The translations under genes and the position numbers were made by a program. From assembly GCF_000151315.2 (NCBI RefSeq), contig NW_011887294.1:1818460-1882459 (forward strand): 64,000 bases of DNA, written 5' to 3'. Positions 48,538-60,371 of the stretch are shown here, one piece after another. The notes under the pieces are model-generated. The model did not search any database and had not been told where the DNA came from. It was given only the letters and a program-made list of their open reading frames with translations. This DNA is from Capsaspora owczarzaki ATCC 30864. Its lineage: Eukaryota; Opisthokonta; Filasterea. Each line of letters starts with the position of its first letter. Within the stretch, counting starts at the first letter, position 1.

Positions 48538-49600
48538 ATGCACGCCGTCAGCGCCGCCGCGCTCGCAGGCAAGCCGCAGATCAACGCCAGTGCTGCTGCA
48601 GTCACTGCCACCACCGCCACCGTCGTCAAGGGCAAGACCCCCGCCGAGGGCCCCGAGATGACCTTGTACCCTGGCGCCACTGCTCCGTTCACGGACAAGC
48701 TCGAGTTTCTGCGCAACGGCACCGACCGCGGCCCAATCCCTTGCTATCGCATCATGGATCGCACCGGCACCATCCTTGACGGCTCGCAGGATCCAAACGT
48801 GAGTGGTGGCATTTCGACGAGCGAGAGCTTACTAGGATTGTGTTTTGTGTTGTCGTCTCACTCTCTCTCTCTCTCTCTGCATCTTGCGACTTTGCCAGTT
48901 TGATACTGCCACCCTCGAGAAGATGTACGTCACAATGTCGCGCCTCAACGTCATGGACGGTATCCTGTACGAGTCGCAGCGCCAAGGCCGCATCTCGTTC
49001 TACATGACCAACTATGGCGAGGAAGCCACGCACATTGGCAGCGCTGCTGCTCTCGATGACCGGGACATGGTGTTTGGCCAGTATCGCGAGGCTGGCGTCC
49101 TCATGTGGCGCGGATTTACCCTTGACGAGTTTATGAACCAGTGCTACAGCAACAGCAAGGATCCCGGCAAGGGCCGTCAGATGCCTGTGCACTATGGCTC
49201 CAAGCGCCTCAACTTCCAGACCATCTCGTCGCCGCTTGCGACCCAGATGCCCCAGGCCGCCGGCGCCGCCTACGCCTTCAAGCGAGCTGGCAACGGTCTT
49301 GCCGTTATCTGCTACTTTGGCGAGGGCGCTGCCAGCGAAGGCGATGCCCATGCCGCCTTCAACATTGCATCCACCACCGATGCTCCGTGCATTTTCTTCT
49401 GGTATGTATGCAGAGCGCTGCTGCCGCTGGAAACATCAGCGATTTTTTTTTTTTTTTTTGCAGTCGTGCTCATTTTGAGTTTTGCCTTGTTTGTTCTTCC
49501 TCACGTCCAGCCGTAACAACGGCTACGCCATCTCGACCCCTACTCGTGATCAGTACCGTGGCGACGGCATTGGTATGGCGACATGCTTCCGACGCGACGG

Positions 49601-49635
<35 letters not shown>

Positions 49636-50333
49636 CTCGTTTTTCTCACTTGGTGTCGCTCTCGTTTTGTTGTTTACAGCAAGCCGCGGCGCCGGCTATG
49701 GCATTGACACAATCCGCGTTGACGGCAACGACGTCTTTGCCGTGTACAACGCGACCAAGGCCGCCCGCAAGTTTGCCGTCGAGCAAAACCGTCCCGTGCT
49801 GATTGAGGCCATGACTTACCGGTACGGGTTCAAAGCAGAGCACAAACGAAAAGCAAAGCAAAACAAAGCAAAGCAAAGCAAAACAAAACAAAACAAAACC
49901 AGACTCCTCCCGGTCGTTTGTGCGTTGCCCTTCTCCCCCCCCCCAAACTCACCTTTTTGTATCCCATTCGCTTTTGACGTGTGACAGTGTGGGACACCAC
50001 AGCACAAGCGACGACTCGTCTGCATATCGTCAAGCCACTGAGGTCAATCGCTGGGTCAAGGAGGACCACCCCATTACCCGCCTGCGCTTGTACATGGAGA
50101 AGAAGGGCCTGTGGGACGAGGCTCGCGAGCAGGCACTCAAGAAGGAGGCCCGTGCTCAAGTGCTCGACCACTTCCAAAAGGCCGAGACGGAGCTCAAGCC
50201 CGCAATCAAGCACCTCTTCACCGATGTGTTTGACACTGTGCCGCTTCACTTGCAGCGTCAGCAAGAGGAGATGCGCGCGCACATTGCCAAGTATCCCGCC
50301 GACTATCCCACGCAGTTGTATGAGAAGGATTGA
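48538..50333 (+). CDS. BCKDHA: Branched-chain 2-oxoacid dehydrogenase E1 alpha
   Basis: Five exons (48538-48798, 48899-49401, 49511-49572, 49680-49821, 49988-50333) give 437 residues from the first clear ATG. Motifs: [57 protein letters not shown], the thiamine-diphosphate site [28 protein letters not shown], and the phosphorylation loop [13 protein letters not shown]. Known: a mitochondrial matrix E1 subunit that decarboxylates 2-oxo acids from Leu, Ile and Val, inactivated by a kinase at the Ser in HHSTSDD. Upstream in-frame residues (RCVVARASARS) look like a targeting peptide, so the true start probably lies in an unresolved 5' exon. Intron 3 contains a 33-base T run (49603-49635). Confidence 0.96.
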
Positions 50334-51010
50334 GGAGAGTGTGGTGTATGTTGTCCGAGTGTTTTCATGCACAACTGAAATGAAAAAAATCCAAGGGTGT
50401 TTTTTTCTTTTAATTTCGTTTTTCGAGTAGTCGCCATCAGTGGAAACAGTAGTGTTGTAACGGGGTTGAGCGAGAAAAAAAATTGTATTGAACAGAGAGA
50501 CACTTTAAAAACAACCAAAATCAAAAAAGAGGGGGCGAGCTCAGTCAAGCCATCATCCATGCATTGGGGGACAACCAGAAAGTGGGAAAAAGGAGAGGAG
50601 GAACTCGAACAAAGAAGAAGAAGAAAGAGAAGAAAAGAGCCAGGAGAGCAAAAACACACGAGCCAAGCGCACATTTTGCAAACATTTTTTCACAAGTGGT
50701 AGTGTTGTGCGGAGCAACTCGAGAAGGGTGACACAGAACAATGGAGTTGACCAAGGTCTGTGATCTGCACCTTCACTAAAAGCTGTCAGCGTTGTTAAGA
50801 AGAAAGTTGGGCGAAAAGAAGGAAAAAAGCAAAAAAAAAAAAGATAAAAAAATCGAAATCAAATCATAAACCAAAGTGGAACGAGGGAGAGTGTCACCAC
50901 TTGGTTTTGAAAGCATGAATCAGCCAGCGACAGAATCAATCTGTAAAAAGGGGACCGAAGGGGGGGGGGAGAAACGCTGACTGTCTCTCTTTTTTTGTCG
51001 TTTCTTTGCT
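50334..51010. other. Convergent 3' gap between BCKDHA and CRK-like genes
   Basis: About 680 bases, A-rich on + with short A runs. Consistent with 3' UTRs of two converging genes; no exon seen. Confidence 0.5.
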
Positions 51011-52791
51011 TTACATGTTCAAGTCGCCAAAGTCGTTGAGGACGTTGTCCAACTCGCTTTGAAGATCGGCAAATTGGTTGGTAAGGAAGTCATCCAACTG
51101 CTGCGGGTTGAGCACAGAGCCAGAGGCTGCGCTGGCAGGGGCGGCAGGCTTGGGGAGTGTGGCGGTCTTTGCTGGTGGTGCGCGCGCTGGCTCATCATCG
51201 TCAAACACAAACACGTACTCGCCAGGCGATGGCTTGGCAGCGCCAGTGGAAGGACGGGGAGCACCGCCGCCAGGAGCGGGGACGGGCGCCTCGGGCTCGG
51301 CATCCGAGTTGAGGTGCTTGAGCACGGCCGATTGGTTTTGGTACAAGTCGTCCGACGGCGGCTCGTGCTGGGTGAAGGCGGGCGGTGGTGGCTGCGGAAT
51401 AGAGCCGCCGAAGGCGTTGGCGACAGCGTCGCGGTTTTGGTACCAGTCGTGCGAGCTGTTGTTGTTCTGGGCGGGCGGAGGGACTGGCGGGCGGCTTGAG
51501 CCGCCGGGAATGGGAGCAGGCGCGCGTCCAGCAGAGGACTGCTGCGGGCTGCTCATGCTGACATTGGAGCCTTGGCGACCAAACTGGGCAGGGGCGGGAG
51601 CAGGGCTGGACTGGTTGCGGAAGGTGCTGTTGTGGTTTTGTTGCTGCTGAGCCTCCTTCATCGCAAGAGCAATGCCGGGCAGGACGGCAGGGCCGACAGC
51701 GGGCGGGGACGACGCCTTAGCCTGGCGAGCACGCATGGCCGAGAAGGCATCGCTGTTGCTCGAGCTGCCAGCTGCGGGCGCAGGGGGCGTGGCTTGCAGC
51801 TTGACAAAGTTGGCCGGGATCAGACCAATCTGACCAGTGGGGCTCTGAGCGAGCCACCAATCCGACGTGCTGAACTCGATAATGCGCAGAATCTCGCCCA
51901 TCGAGAATCGGACTTCGTCTGCTGCGCCACCCTCAAAGTTGTACAGGGCGGTTGCTTCGCCGACAAAGTTGCGCGAGTCGTTTTCCTGTGGGACAAAAGA
52001 GCACCAAAAACCCAAGAGTCAGGGATGATGCGATTCAACGTGACAAAGCAGCACCGAAAAAACAAAAAATGTGGACACGACGATAGAGAATCAACATACG
52101 CGTTCGACGGGGGTGGTGAGGCAGTTCTCGTTCAACGGCTTGTTCATAAAGTGGTCGACGAGGTCGATCAGCTGAGGAAACTCAAACGAGTAGCCCTGCT
52201 CGCCAATCTTGAATCGGTTGTTGCGCTTCTTGATCATAAAGTGACGGATGCCCGAGCGCTCGCTAATTACGTTCGTCCAAAATGAAAACCCCAAAAGAAA
52301 AAAAACGATGAGGTGGATGACCGCTAACAGCAGAGCGACACAAAACACAAAAACAACAAAAGCCCCAACAACAAAAGTGCTTACCGGACCGAGAGGACGA
52401 GGTCTCCAGCAACCGACGACGAATCGCGGATGAGGAAGAAGCCAATGCTCTTCAGCTTGCGCTCTGCCTCGATGCGACCAAGGGGGCCATGGTAGAAGCT
52501 GTGAGAAAAAAACGAAAAAAAGGAGAAGAAAAAACAAGAGGCTGAACAGTTAGTGTCAATTGCATGCATTGAGCTCCTCCCTCAGAGGCGCGAGTGCAGT
52601 GAATGAGACAGAGCAACAGCAGAACAAAGCACATTGAGTGGAAAGAAGATGAGAGTGTGCAGCAGTTGGAAAGAAAAAATGAAAGAGCCAAGACAAAAAA
52701 CAAAAAAAAAATAATAATCAAAAAAACTCCCTCGATCAGCCACGATCAGTGTGGCCAAAAGTGTGGATCACTGCTTGGGGCTGAAGGCCAT
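51011..52791 (-). CDS. CRK-like SH2-SH3 adaptor
   Basis: Certain exons are 52385-52498, 52100-52262 and 51011-51985. A 20-base first exon at 52772-52791 (MAFSPK) fits phase and start context, giving 423 residues; an alternative first exon at 54434-54471 (MSAYYADLHKKH) also fits phase. The SH2 domain opens the protein (FYHGPLGRIEAERKL, GFFLIRDSSSVAGDLVLSVR with the FLxR arginine, HFMIKKRNNRFKIG). One SH3 follows (ATALYNFEGGAADEVRFSMG, DWWLAQSPTGQIGLIPANFV). The remaining half is Pro/Ser/Ala-rich with two Tyr motifs (DWYQNRDAVANAF, DLYQNQSAVLKHL) and a hydrophobic-acidic C-terminal helix. Known: CRK adaptors link phosphotyrosine to Pro-rich partners. Unlike CRK there is no second SH3. This implies tyrosine-kinase signalling in the organism. 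Confidence 0.85.
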
Positions 52792-55420
52792 CGTCTTCTA
52801 TCGATTGGTGACTCGAGTGCAACCCAAGCACCACCACCAGCACCACCACAGTCAACAACAACAACAACAACAATAACAATAACAAACCAAACCACATCAC
52901 AGTGACTCGGTTCAAAAAAAGATAATAAAAAAAATCAATATTAACTCATAATGAACCAAAATAAATAAATAAATAAAAAACAAAAAAAAACCACCAAAGC
53001 ACGAGGATTTGGTTTCAAGTGGCAGGCAAAGTGCACCAGGCTCAGACCGAAAGCTTGATGCAAGGCAGCAGACTGCAGCTGGCCCTCGCCATCCCCCGAT
53101 CCTCTTCAGAAAGCGGACGCCACGATCCAGGGGGGCAGGACAGAAGAAACACCCAACGGAAAAAAAAGAAGAAAAAACAAACAAAAAAAAAAAAAAGAAA
53201 AGAAAAAACAAACAAAAAAGAAAAAAAAAAAGAAAAAAAAAAGAGGCAGGCCAACTGAAGCAAAGGCTGCAGAGAGCCATCCATTGGGCTCAGTGGTGCA
53301 TCAGATGCAAATCAAAGCTGACGTTACACCAAGCGAGCACAGCCATCCCACTGAGGAGGGGCGGCAGGCAGGCTCAGACTCGCAATCATCAAAAAATAAA
53401 ATAAAATCACTAATAAATTGAAAGGCCATGGTTTTGGATCATGGCGGTTTCTTTTTGTCTTCTTTTGCTCAAGTTCAAGCAACGTCGACACCAAGCACGA
53501 CGGACGCCCACTGGCAACAAACCATGCCGACCATGCTGTTGCTTGGGAGAGAAAGAAGGACACAACGGCAACCATGTGATAGCGAATACAGGAAATTGTG
53601 AAACCACAAACACCCAAAAATATCCCACGCCGAGCGACGTAGCGGCAGATGACAGCGAAGCGAGCACATCGCATGAATGCACGCATGCGATGGCGAAAAG
53701 AGGAAGGGGTGGGGTGACACTGAGCGAGCGAGCACGGTGATTCGAAGCAGTCGGAAAAGAAAACAAAGCAAAAAAGACCCGACAGATGTCTCAAAATAAA
53801 TGCGGTTTGCTTGACTCAACAGCGTCCTGTCAAGACCGAGCGGCAAGCACCACAGAGACCAAGAGGGGCCAGGGGGACGAAAAGTGACCCAGCCGGCCCC
53901 GGAAGAAGAGGGAGAGGAGGAGGAGGAGGACGATACGGGACGAAGAGCAATCACCACCACAAAAAAAAAAATAAAAATAAAGAACAACAGAACAAAAAAA
54001 AAAAAAAAAAAAAAGACCAAAACAACTTTTTGAACCTGTTTCGTCACTGTGTGCGATGAGCGAGAGGGAGTCGCTGGAGAAGGGTCTGACACGAAGCGGG
54101 TTGCTTGTCGTGATGCCAGAGCGACTGGGGCAGTAGCGACTCTGACAAACACGGCAACAAACGAGCCAGCCAGACACACGATTCGATCAAAAAAAAAATC
54201 GATCAAAAAAGCGAAAAAAGAAAAAAAAGAGCGAAAAAGAAAAAAAAGCCTCCGTTGGCTGAAGCTGCATGAGGAGAGCGACAGTGCGAGCGGCGCTAGG
54301 ATACATTGGCGTTATGTGCAACATTGAACCCAACCATTGAGGTGGTGGACTGGTTGGCGACAGAGGAGAAACGGGGGAAGCAGAAAAGCGAAAAGCGAAA
54401 AGCGAAAAAAAAAAAAAAAAAAAAAAAACGAACCGATGCTTCTTGTGCAAGTCAGCGTAGTAAGCAGACATGAGAAATAGTGTATGAGAGTGTTGGAAGA
54501 CTGACCTTTTGTCTGAGGCGGCCGAATGTTGCAATTACTGTTCAATACACCACCACATAATACAGTACAAATGATGGCAAGCATCGCAAGGAAGGAGGTA
54601 ACGAGCAATGCGGTCGTGATCACGAAAACCAGCTCAACCAAAATAGCACGATGGAACAAAAAGTGCGTCGCTTGTGTGGATCTTGTCAATACAGATTGCC
54701 CTTGAGAAACGGGAAGACAGCATCCATACAAGTCAGAGATGAAGCGGGCTGCTCACAAGCCAGGTGGATTAGTGGGGAGTGCAAGCGCGCGCGCGAGAAG
54801 GGGCGAGGCGAGGGTGAAAATTGGATCTTGTTGATTTTAGCCTTGCCCTTTTTTGTGCTGTCGGGAGTTTGAGCGGGATGATCGTCCTTCAGGGAGAGAG
54901 AGAGAGAGAGCGAGCTGAAGCCTGATAAACAGACCACATAATGCCACGGCTTGCTGCTGCTGCTGCTGCGTGCTGGAGCTCTGGGGGCAGAGAGCTTGTT
55001 GAACTGGACTTGAATCGAGACCCGAAAAGCTAAAATTCCTCCCTGCATGTGTTTTGGACGTTTTGGGTGCATCGGGATAGAATTGTGATTGTGCATTTGT
55101 GGATTAGTGAATCAACGTTGCCTGGTTCTGGCTCGAGCTTGAGCCTGCGTGGCCTCAGGTTGGGGCTGGTGAGTGTGGCGTAGTCAAAAGTTCCAATCGA
55201 ACTCTTCCAATAATCACTCGTTTTCAGTTAAATTTTGGAACGTCACAGTCTCCATCCTACTGTACCAGCCTGTGTATTTTTGATAATCCTGCTTGTCGGG
55301 TCCTATTTTTATTCCAGTTCACTCGGATCCTGCACCTCTCCGGTCGCAAAACAAGCCAACAAGGCCAAAAACAACCGCAGTCCAGTCCTTATCCTTTTCT
55401 CACCTTGGAACACTGAACGA
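52792..55420. other. A-run-rich region without recognised gene
   Basis: About 2.6 kb between the divergent CRK-like and USP genes. A runs on + (near 53160-53240, 53987-54014, 54404-54428) match the pattern of minus-strand introns, so much of it may be 5' UTR intron of the CRK-like gene. A CAACAA repeat lies near 52854-52884 and a GAGA run at about 54895-54911. No conserved exon recognised. Confidence 0.45.
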
Positions 55421-58400
55421 ATGGCGAGCCCCGCGATCGCAGCGCCGTCGACCCCGCTTCCGTCAACCCTCGGCTCGCTGACGGGCAGCCATGGGTCGAC
55501 CGCCACATTGCAGGCGGTGCCCACTGCTGCCGTGTCGGCGACCTCGATGACCTCGCTCGACCGGTCTGGCCTCAGTTCGCTTTCGCATTCGGTGAACGAC
55601 CTGACTTCGACCTCGGCCGACTGGTCCCGCGGGCTCACCAACGCCACGGGCGACAACCACTGCTTCATGAACGGCGTCGTGCAGCTCCTGTGGCATCTCG
55701 CGCCCTTCCGCGACGCCTTTGCCGCAGTCGACAGCCATCACTGCTCGGACACACAAAACCAGCTCGACTGCGTCTTTTGCGCGCTCAAGGTAAGGCTTGT
55801 TGACCTGGAGTGTCCTCCATCCCATTGCGATTTTGGCATCCTTGCAATCCTCTGCTCCTTGATGAGCAAAGCGGCTCCAGTGACCTTGGTTCCAGGCTTG
55901 AGCTGTGCCAGGATGCGAAAATGCGATTGGGAAGAAACTCGTCACATGAATTTTTTTTTTTTTTTTTTTGGATTTCTTGATCCATCCTGACAAACTTGTT
56001 GTCGCTCTATTTCGAGTACACCTCGGACATGAGCATCCAAACCACGAAATTGCTGGTGAACTTTAATCCAAGTTGTGTGGTTTTGAGCGATGCATGCAGC
56101 ATTCTCAGCACCCATACCGCAACAACGGCAAATGTCAAACCAAAGAATGTGCGACGCGATGCGAAAAACGCAAACCAGCTCAGATCCGCGCTTGACCTTG
56201 ACCTGAGCTCACTTGTGAACTGAACTCTCGCTCAACAGACAATCTTTAACAATACAACCGACTCACACGTCCCTCCGGACGCTCTCCGAAGCGCGTTGAG
56301 CTCAGTGTACAAGTCATCGTCGCGGTTCCAGCTTGGCGACATGAATGACGCAGTGGAGTGCTTGGTACGTTCGCCTGTTGCATGTTGATACGCACGTCGA
56401 CTAGCGTGGATGATTGTTGGGGGTTGTTCCCCGCTTTAACTGGTGGAATGTTGTGCTGGCATCGATTTCTACACTAACCCCCCTTCCCTCGCTTGACATG
56501 TTCCTGCTTGATAGGAGGCCATCCAAAGCACCATCCACTCGCAGGTCGTCGGCGACCAGGTCAAGGACGATCACTACGACTCGTGCACGGCGCCGACCTG
56601 CCCAGTTCACAGCGTTTTTGCGCTGCGCGTGTCCGAGCATGTAAAGTGCAGCAGCTGCGGCGCGCAGTCGAAGGATTTCGAGTTTGAAAAGAGCATCCAC
56701 TACGTTGCCGTCGAAGCGCTTGCAGAGCAAGTCCACCACGAGCGCAAGCGCCGCAGAAAAACCAACACGTACCGCTTGAGCATCATTGCTCCCAACACCA
56801 AGGACGCGCCGCCGGCCAACGGCAATCCCCGAGCGAGCCTGTCGAGTGGAAGCGCTGGCAATGTCGAGGACGAGCCCTGGCCCGCTGGTTGGGAAAAGGT
56901 CGAAGCCCCCGAAGGCAAGTTGTACTTTCACGACCACAACTCTAAAATCACGTATTGGACGGATCCGCGCCTCCGAGTGCGGGCTGGTTTGCCGCACGGC
57001 TGGGACTTTTCCACGACAGAGACTGGCGAAATGTACTATGTCGATCACGTTACCAAGGGCTCTGCCTGGACGCCGCCGCTTGCGACGCGCTCCATCCAAG
57101 CCACCTTGCATGAGTGCATTCCACCCGTGGCCCTCGACCACCTGCTGAATGCAGTGAACGAATCCGACGTGCGCAGCTGCCAAAAGACCTGCGGCACCGT
57201 CAACACGATCGTCCCCACTCTCCACAGCGCACCGAGCGTCTTTGCCTTGGCCCTCGTCTGGGGCAGCACGCGGCCGCAGAGCGAGCTGATTTCAGAGGTG
57301 CTGGAGCTGCTGGCCCCTGCGCTGGACTTGGCGACCGTGTTTCACCGCACGCGGCCCACCGAGCCAAAGGCAAAACGTCGTTGGAGTCTGGCAGATCCTG
57401 ACAACCGCCTCAATGCCGACGCCTTTGCTGCCAAGGACGCTCTGCCAATGTCCCTGACCGGACTGGTATGCTACTACGGCAAGCACTATATTGCCTTCTT
57501 TTACAACCCGCGAGACCGGATGTGGATGATGTACGATGATGCGACCGTCAAGCCGGTCGGGCCAACGTGGGCGTCGCTCATCGCCAAGTGCAAGGCCTCA
57601 AAGTTCCAACCTGCCGTCCTGCTTTACCAACGCTGCACGTTCGAGGAGGCTCGGGCGCTGGCGACCCAGTACATTAGCGAGTACAATGAGATTGTGGAAA
57701 AGCGGGCGGTTGCGAAGGCGCGCGACCAGCATCTCATCCAGCTCACCGAGTACGAGCTCAACCGCATCTCCAGCTCCATCTCGGACGCCGCAGACGCGTC
57801 GGGCGTGATTACGTCTCCCTTTGCCACCCTCAGCTCGTCCGGCATGCTCGCCAAGCTCCACAAGGGCGGCATCGCCTCCAAGCTCGGCTCGCTCGCCACA
57901 CGCGACAATGTTGCCCAGCTGAACCGCCGTCCAAGCGCGATTGATACGTTTGAGGCGCATGCGGCCGAGGAGGACGACGCAGCGTTGGCGCGCCGGCTGG
58001 CAGCAGAGTTTGAGAGCGAAGACCAAGCCTCACGCCAGTCCGCAGAAGACGCCGATGCCGCGTTTGCCCGCCAACTGCACAACGAGATGGTCGCCCAGCA
58101 CCGCGCGGCGCAAGAGCAGTTCCGATTGCGACAGGCCGAGCAGCAGGCGCGCTTGCAGCAGCAGCAGCAGCAGCCGCAGCCGCAACAACAACAACAACAA
58201 CATGCAGCAGCACCTAGCACGTCCGATCCCGCGACTACCAGTGTGACTACCGACCCAGGCGTCACCACCTCGAATGCTGCTGCTGCTCCTGCTCCTGCAC
58301 CTGGTCCGCGTGTCAAGCTCGAACACATCTCTGCCAGCGCATTCAGAGAAGGATCCTTGTTCCTGAAAGAACGCAAACACTTGATCAAGTCCGCCTGGAA

Positions 58401-58989
58401 GGAGCGTCGATTCTCCTTGCGCGGTCCGTACTTGACGTTTGTCAAGCCAAACAAGGTCGACTCAATCAAGGTGGTCGACCACCTGGACAAGTGCGTCTTG
58501 CTTGTCATTGACCAGAGTCACACGCGGCTGTCCGGGTCCAGCGGATTGGAGTCGGTCCGCGATCGCTCCAAACCTGCGGCCGCGGACGCCTCGCTTTCTC
58601 GAAGCCCATCCGCAGCTAGCTCTGCGAGCTCGGCGTCCGTCTTGAGCCGAGCGTCGTCCAACGAGCGCATCGGCACTGTCAACGGCAAAAAGGCGGCGAC
58701 TCCCACTCCTTTCTACTTTCAACTGCGCCACCCGAAAATGCTGTATGAGCTCTGTGCCGCCTCGGAGGAAGACATGCAGCAGTGGCTGCTCATGCTCGAA
58801 CGTGCCGGCGCTCGACGGGGCTCGCTCAAAGAGTCACACGCGACAGGCTCTGAAAGCGCAACGCCACCGTCACCTGCTCCTGCTTCCGACGCTGCGACTG
58901 CGCCGGGTACTGATTCTGCCCCATCGTCGCCATCAACGTCCAACCCGGCTGCGTCCCCGTTTGTGTTTAATGCTGCAAACTATTACTAG
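55421..58989 (+). CDS. USP53/54-like protein with two WW domains and a PH domain
   Basis: Three exons (55421-55789, 56239-56364, 56515-58989) give 989 residues. The UBP fold opens at about 73 (GLTNATGDNHCFMNGVVQLL, with the Cys-box Cys near 81), continues with CVFCALK joined to TIFNNTTD and FQLGDMNDAVECL, and ends with the His box YYGKHYIAFFY near 487 and MMYDDATVKPVG. These lines match human USP53/54. Between the Cys and His boxes lie a C-x2-C zinc-type pair (VKCSSCGAQSKDF) and two WW domains at about 285-318 (WPAGWEKVEAPEGKLYFHDH) and 323-356 (GWDFSTTETGEMYYVDH). A Gln-rich region follows, then a PH domain at about 767-928 (SAWKERRFSLRGPYLTFVKP). Known: USP53/54 act on K63-linked ubiquitin chains in animals. 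Cys, His and Asp are all present, so activity is plausible. Confidence 0.86.
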
Positions 58990-59063
58990 ATTTGGATTGA
59001 TTTGTTGAACTGAATGTTGTCTTTTTTTGCTTGGACATTAAAGTTATGCACAGTTGTTTTTTT

Positions 59064-60077
59064 CAATCGTATTTTTGATTCAAGAATTTGAGCAGCTCTT
59101 GTCGTTTCTTCTCCATCTGTGAGTTCGTTATCGGTTCAACCAGCGGAATGAGTCTTCCCACAAGCATGAGACAACACCAAACCCCCTATAAACGTCTGCA
59201 CGTCGTTCGATACCTCTAAATCATCCTCTGTTTTCTCGACGTGCATCTTGATCACTTGACCGGAGATGGCCGAGCGCCGCACGTTGGGATCGGCGTCAGT
59301 CGAGTGTCGACGCTTGTCCTTGCTTGATTTCTGCATGTGTGCTTGTGAGTTTTGTTCGAAACAAAAAAAGACCCAGACAAACAAACAAACAAAGGTGCGC
59401 GACGGTTTGATCGATTGGGTGGTTTCGTACCTTGGATTTATGTGATTTGTGGGACTTGTGAGACTTGTGTGACTTGTGCGATTTGTGAGACTTGTGCGAT
59501 TTGTGGGATTTATGGCTCGAGCTGCGTTTTCCATGATCGTGTCGTCTTCGGTCTGAGCAACCACGCCAAAACAAAACATTCAATTTTTATGAGGTTTCAC
59601 GCGTTCCTCAAAGCTCAAAAGAGAATCAAGTGAGAGTAATGTTTTCGTACCACCTCCATCTGAGTCTGAATCCGACCCCGAATCCGAATCGGACGAGCTG
59701 GACGAGCTTGATTCAGAGTCTGAGCGAGCAGACGAACGTCGATGATGCTGGCGCCGCCGCGGTGATTGCGACCGTGACCGTGCGGGTGATCGAGACCGTG
59801 ATCGAGATCGAGATCGAGAGCGAGACCGTGATGGAGTGCGCGAACGCCTGCGTCGTCGAGCAGAGGAGGAGGAGGAGGACGTCGTGGAGCGATGAGAGGG
59901 GGACCTCGACCTCGACCTCGATCTTGACCTGGAGCGGGATCTTGAGCGCGGACGACTCGATCGTCCACTTGACGAGTGACGGCGAGTATCGTCACGGCGG
60001 TCGTCATCAGAACCATCACGGCGTCGGCTGCGAGAGGCTGACGAGTGGTCGTCGCTGTGCCGGCGAGATGATTCCAT
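59064..60077 (-). CDS. Arg/Ser-rich nuclear protein with HKS repeats
   Basis: Four exons (59651-60077, 59431-59552, 59214-59330, 59064-59117) close to 239 residues. The first exon is an RS domain (SRSRSRSRSRSRS tracts) and an acidic Ser/Asp stretch. The second encodes nine consecutive His-Lys-Ser triplets. The third and fourth give a conserved-looking end: RRSAISGQVIKMHVEKTEDD then LEMEKKRQELLKFLNQKYD. I recall similar ISGxxIxMxxxKTxxDxxxxxxRxELLKFLN endings in RS-rich splicing-associated proteins but cannot name the family. A splicing or mRNP role is inferred from the RS domain. The frame stays open past each donor for a while, so unspliced readings give spurious extensions. Its stop faces the USP-like stop 74 bases away. 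Confidence 0.78.
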
Positions 60078-60371
60078 TTTTTGCCCCTCAGTGACTGAGA
60101 CAAGGACTGAGACTTGGAGATTGTGTTCAAACAGTAACTCGACAAGCAGTCGTCACATTGTTCACCGAAGAAGCAGTCAAAGATCAGGCTGCAAGCGCAT
60201 GAAAACAGAGGTAAAATGTGTTTATTTTTTTTTTTTTTTTTTATCTTCTGTACACGAGCAACGCACCCCCAAAAAACAAAAAAAACGCGTCGCAGCTGTA
60301 TAAACTAGGTCAAAAAAGTGACCTTGAACAGCAAGCCATAGAGTTGCAGGTAAAGCTGCAACCAAACACGT
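60078..60371. other. Short gap between SMPD-like stop and RS-rich start
   Basis: About 290 bases with a T run near 60226-60242. No gene seen. Confidence 0.5.
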
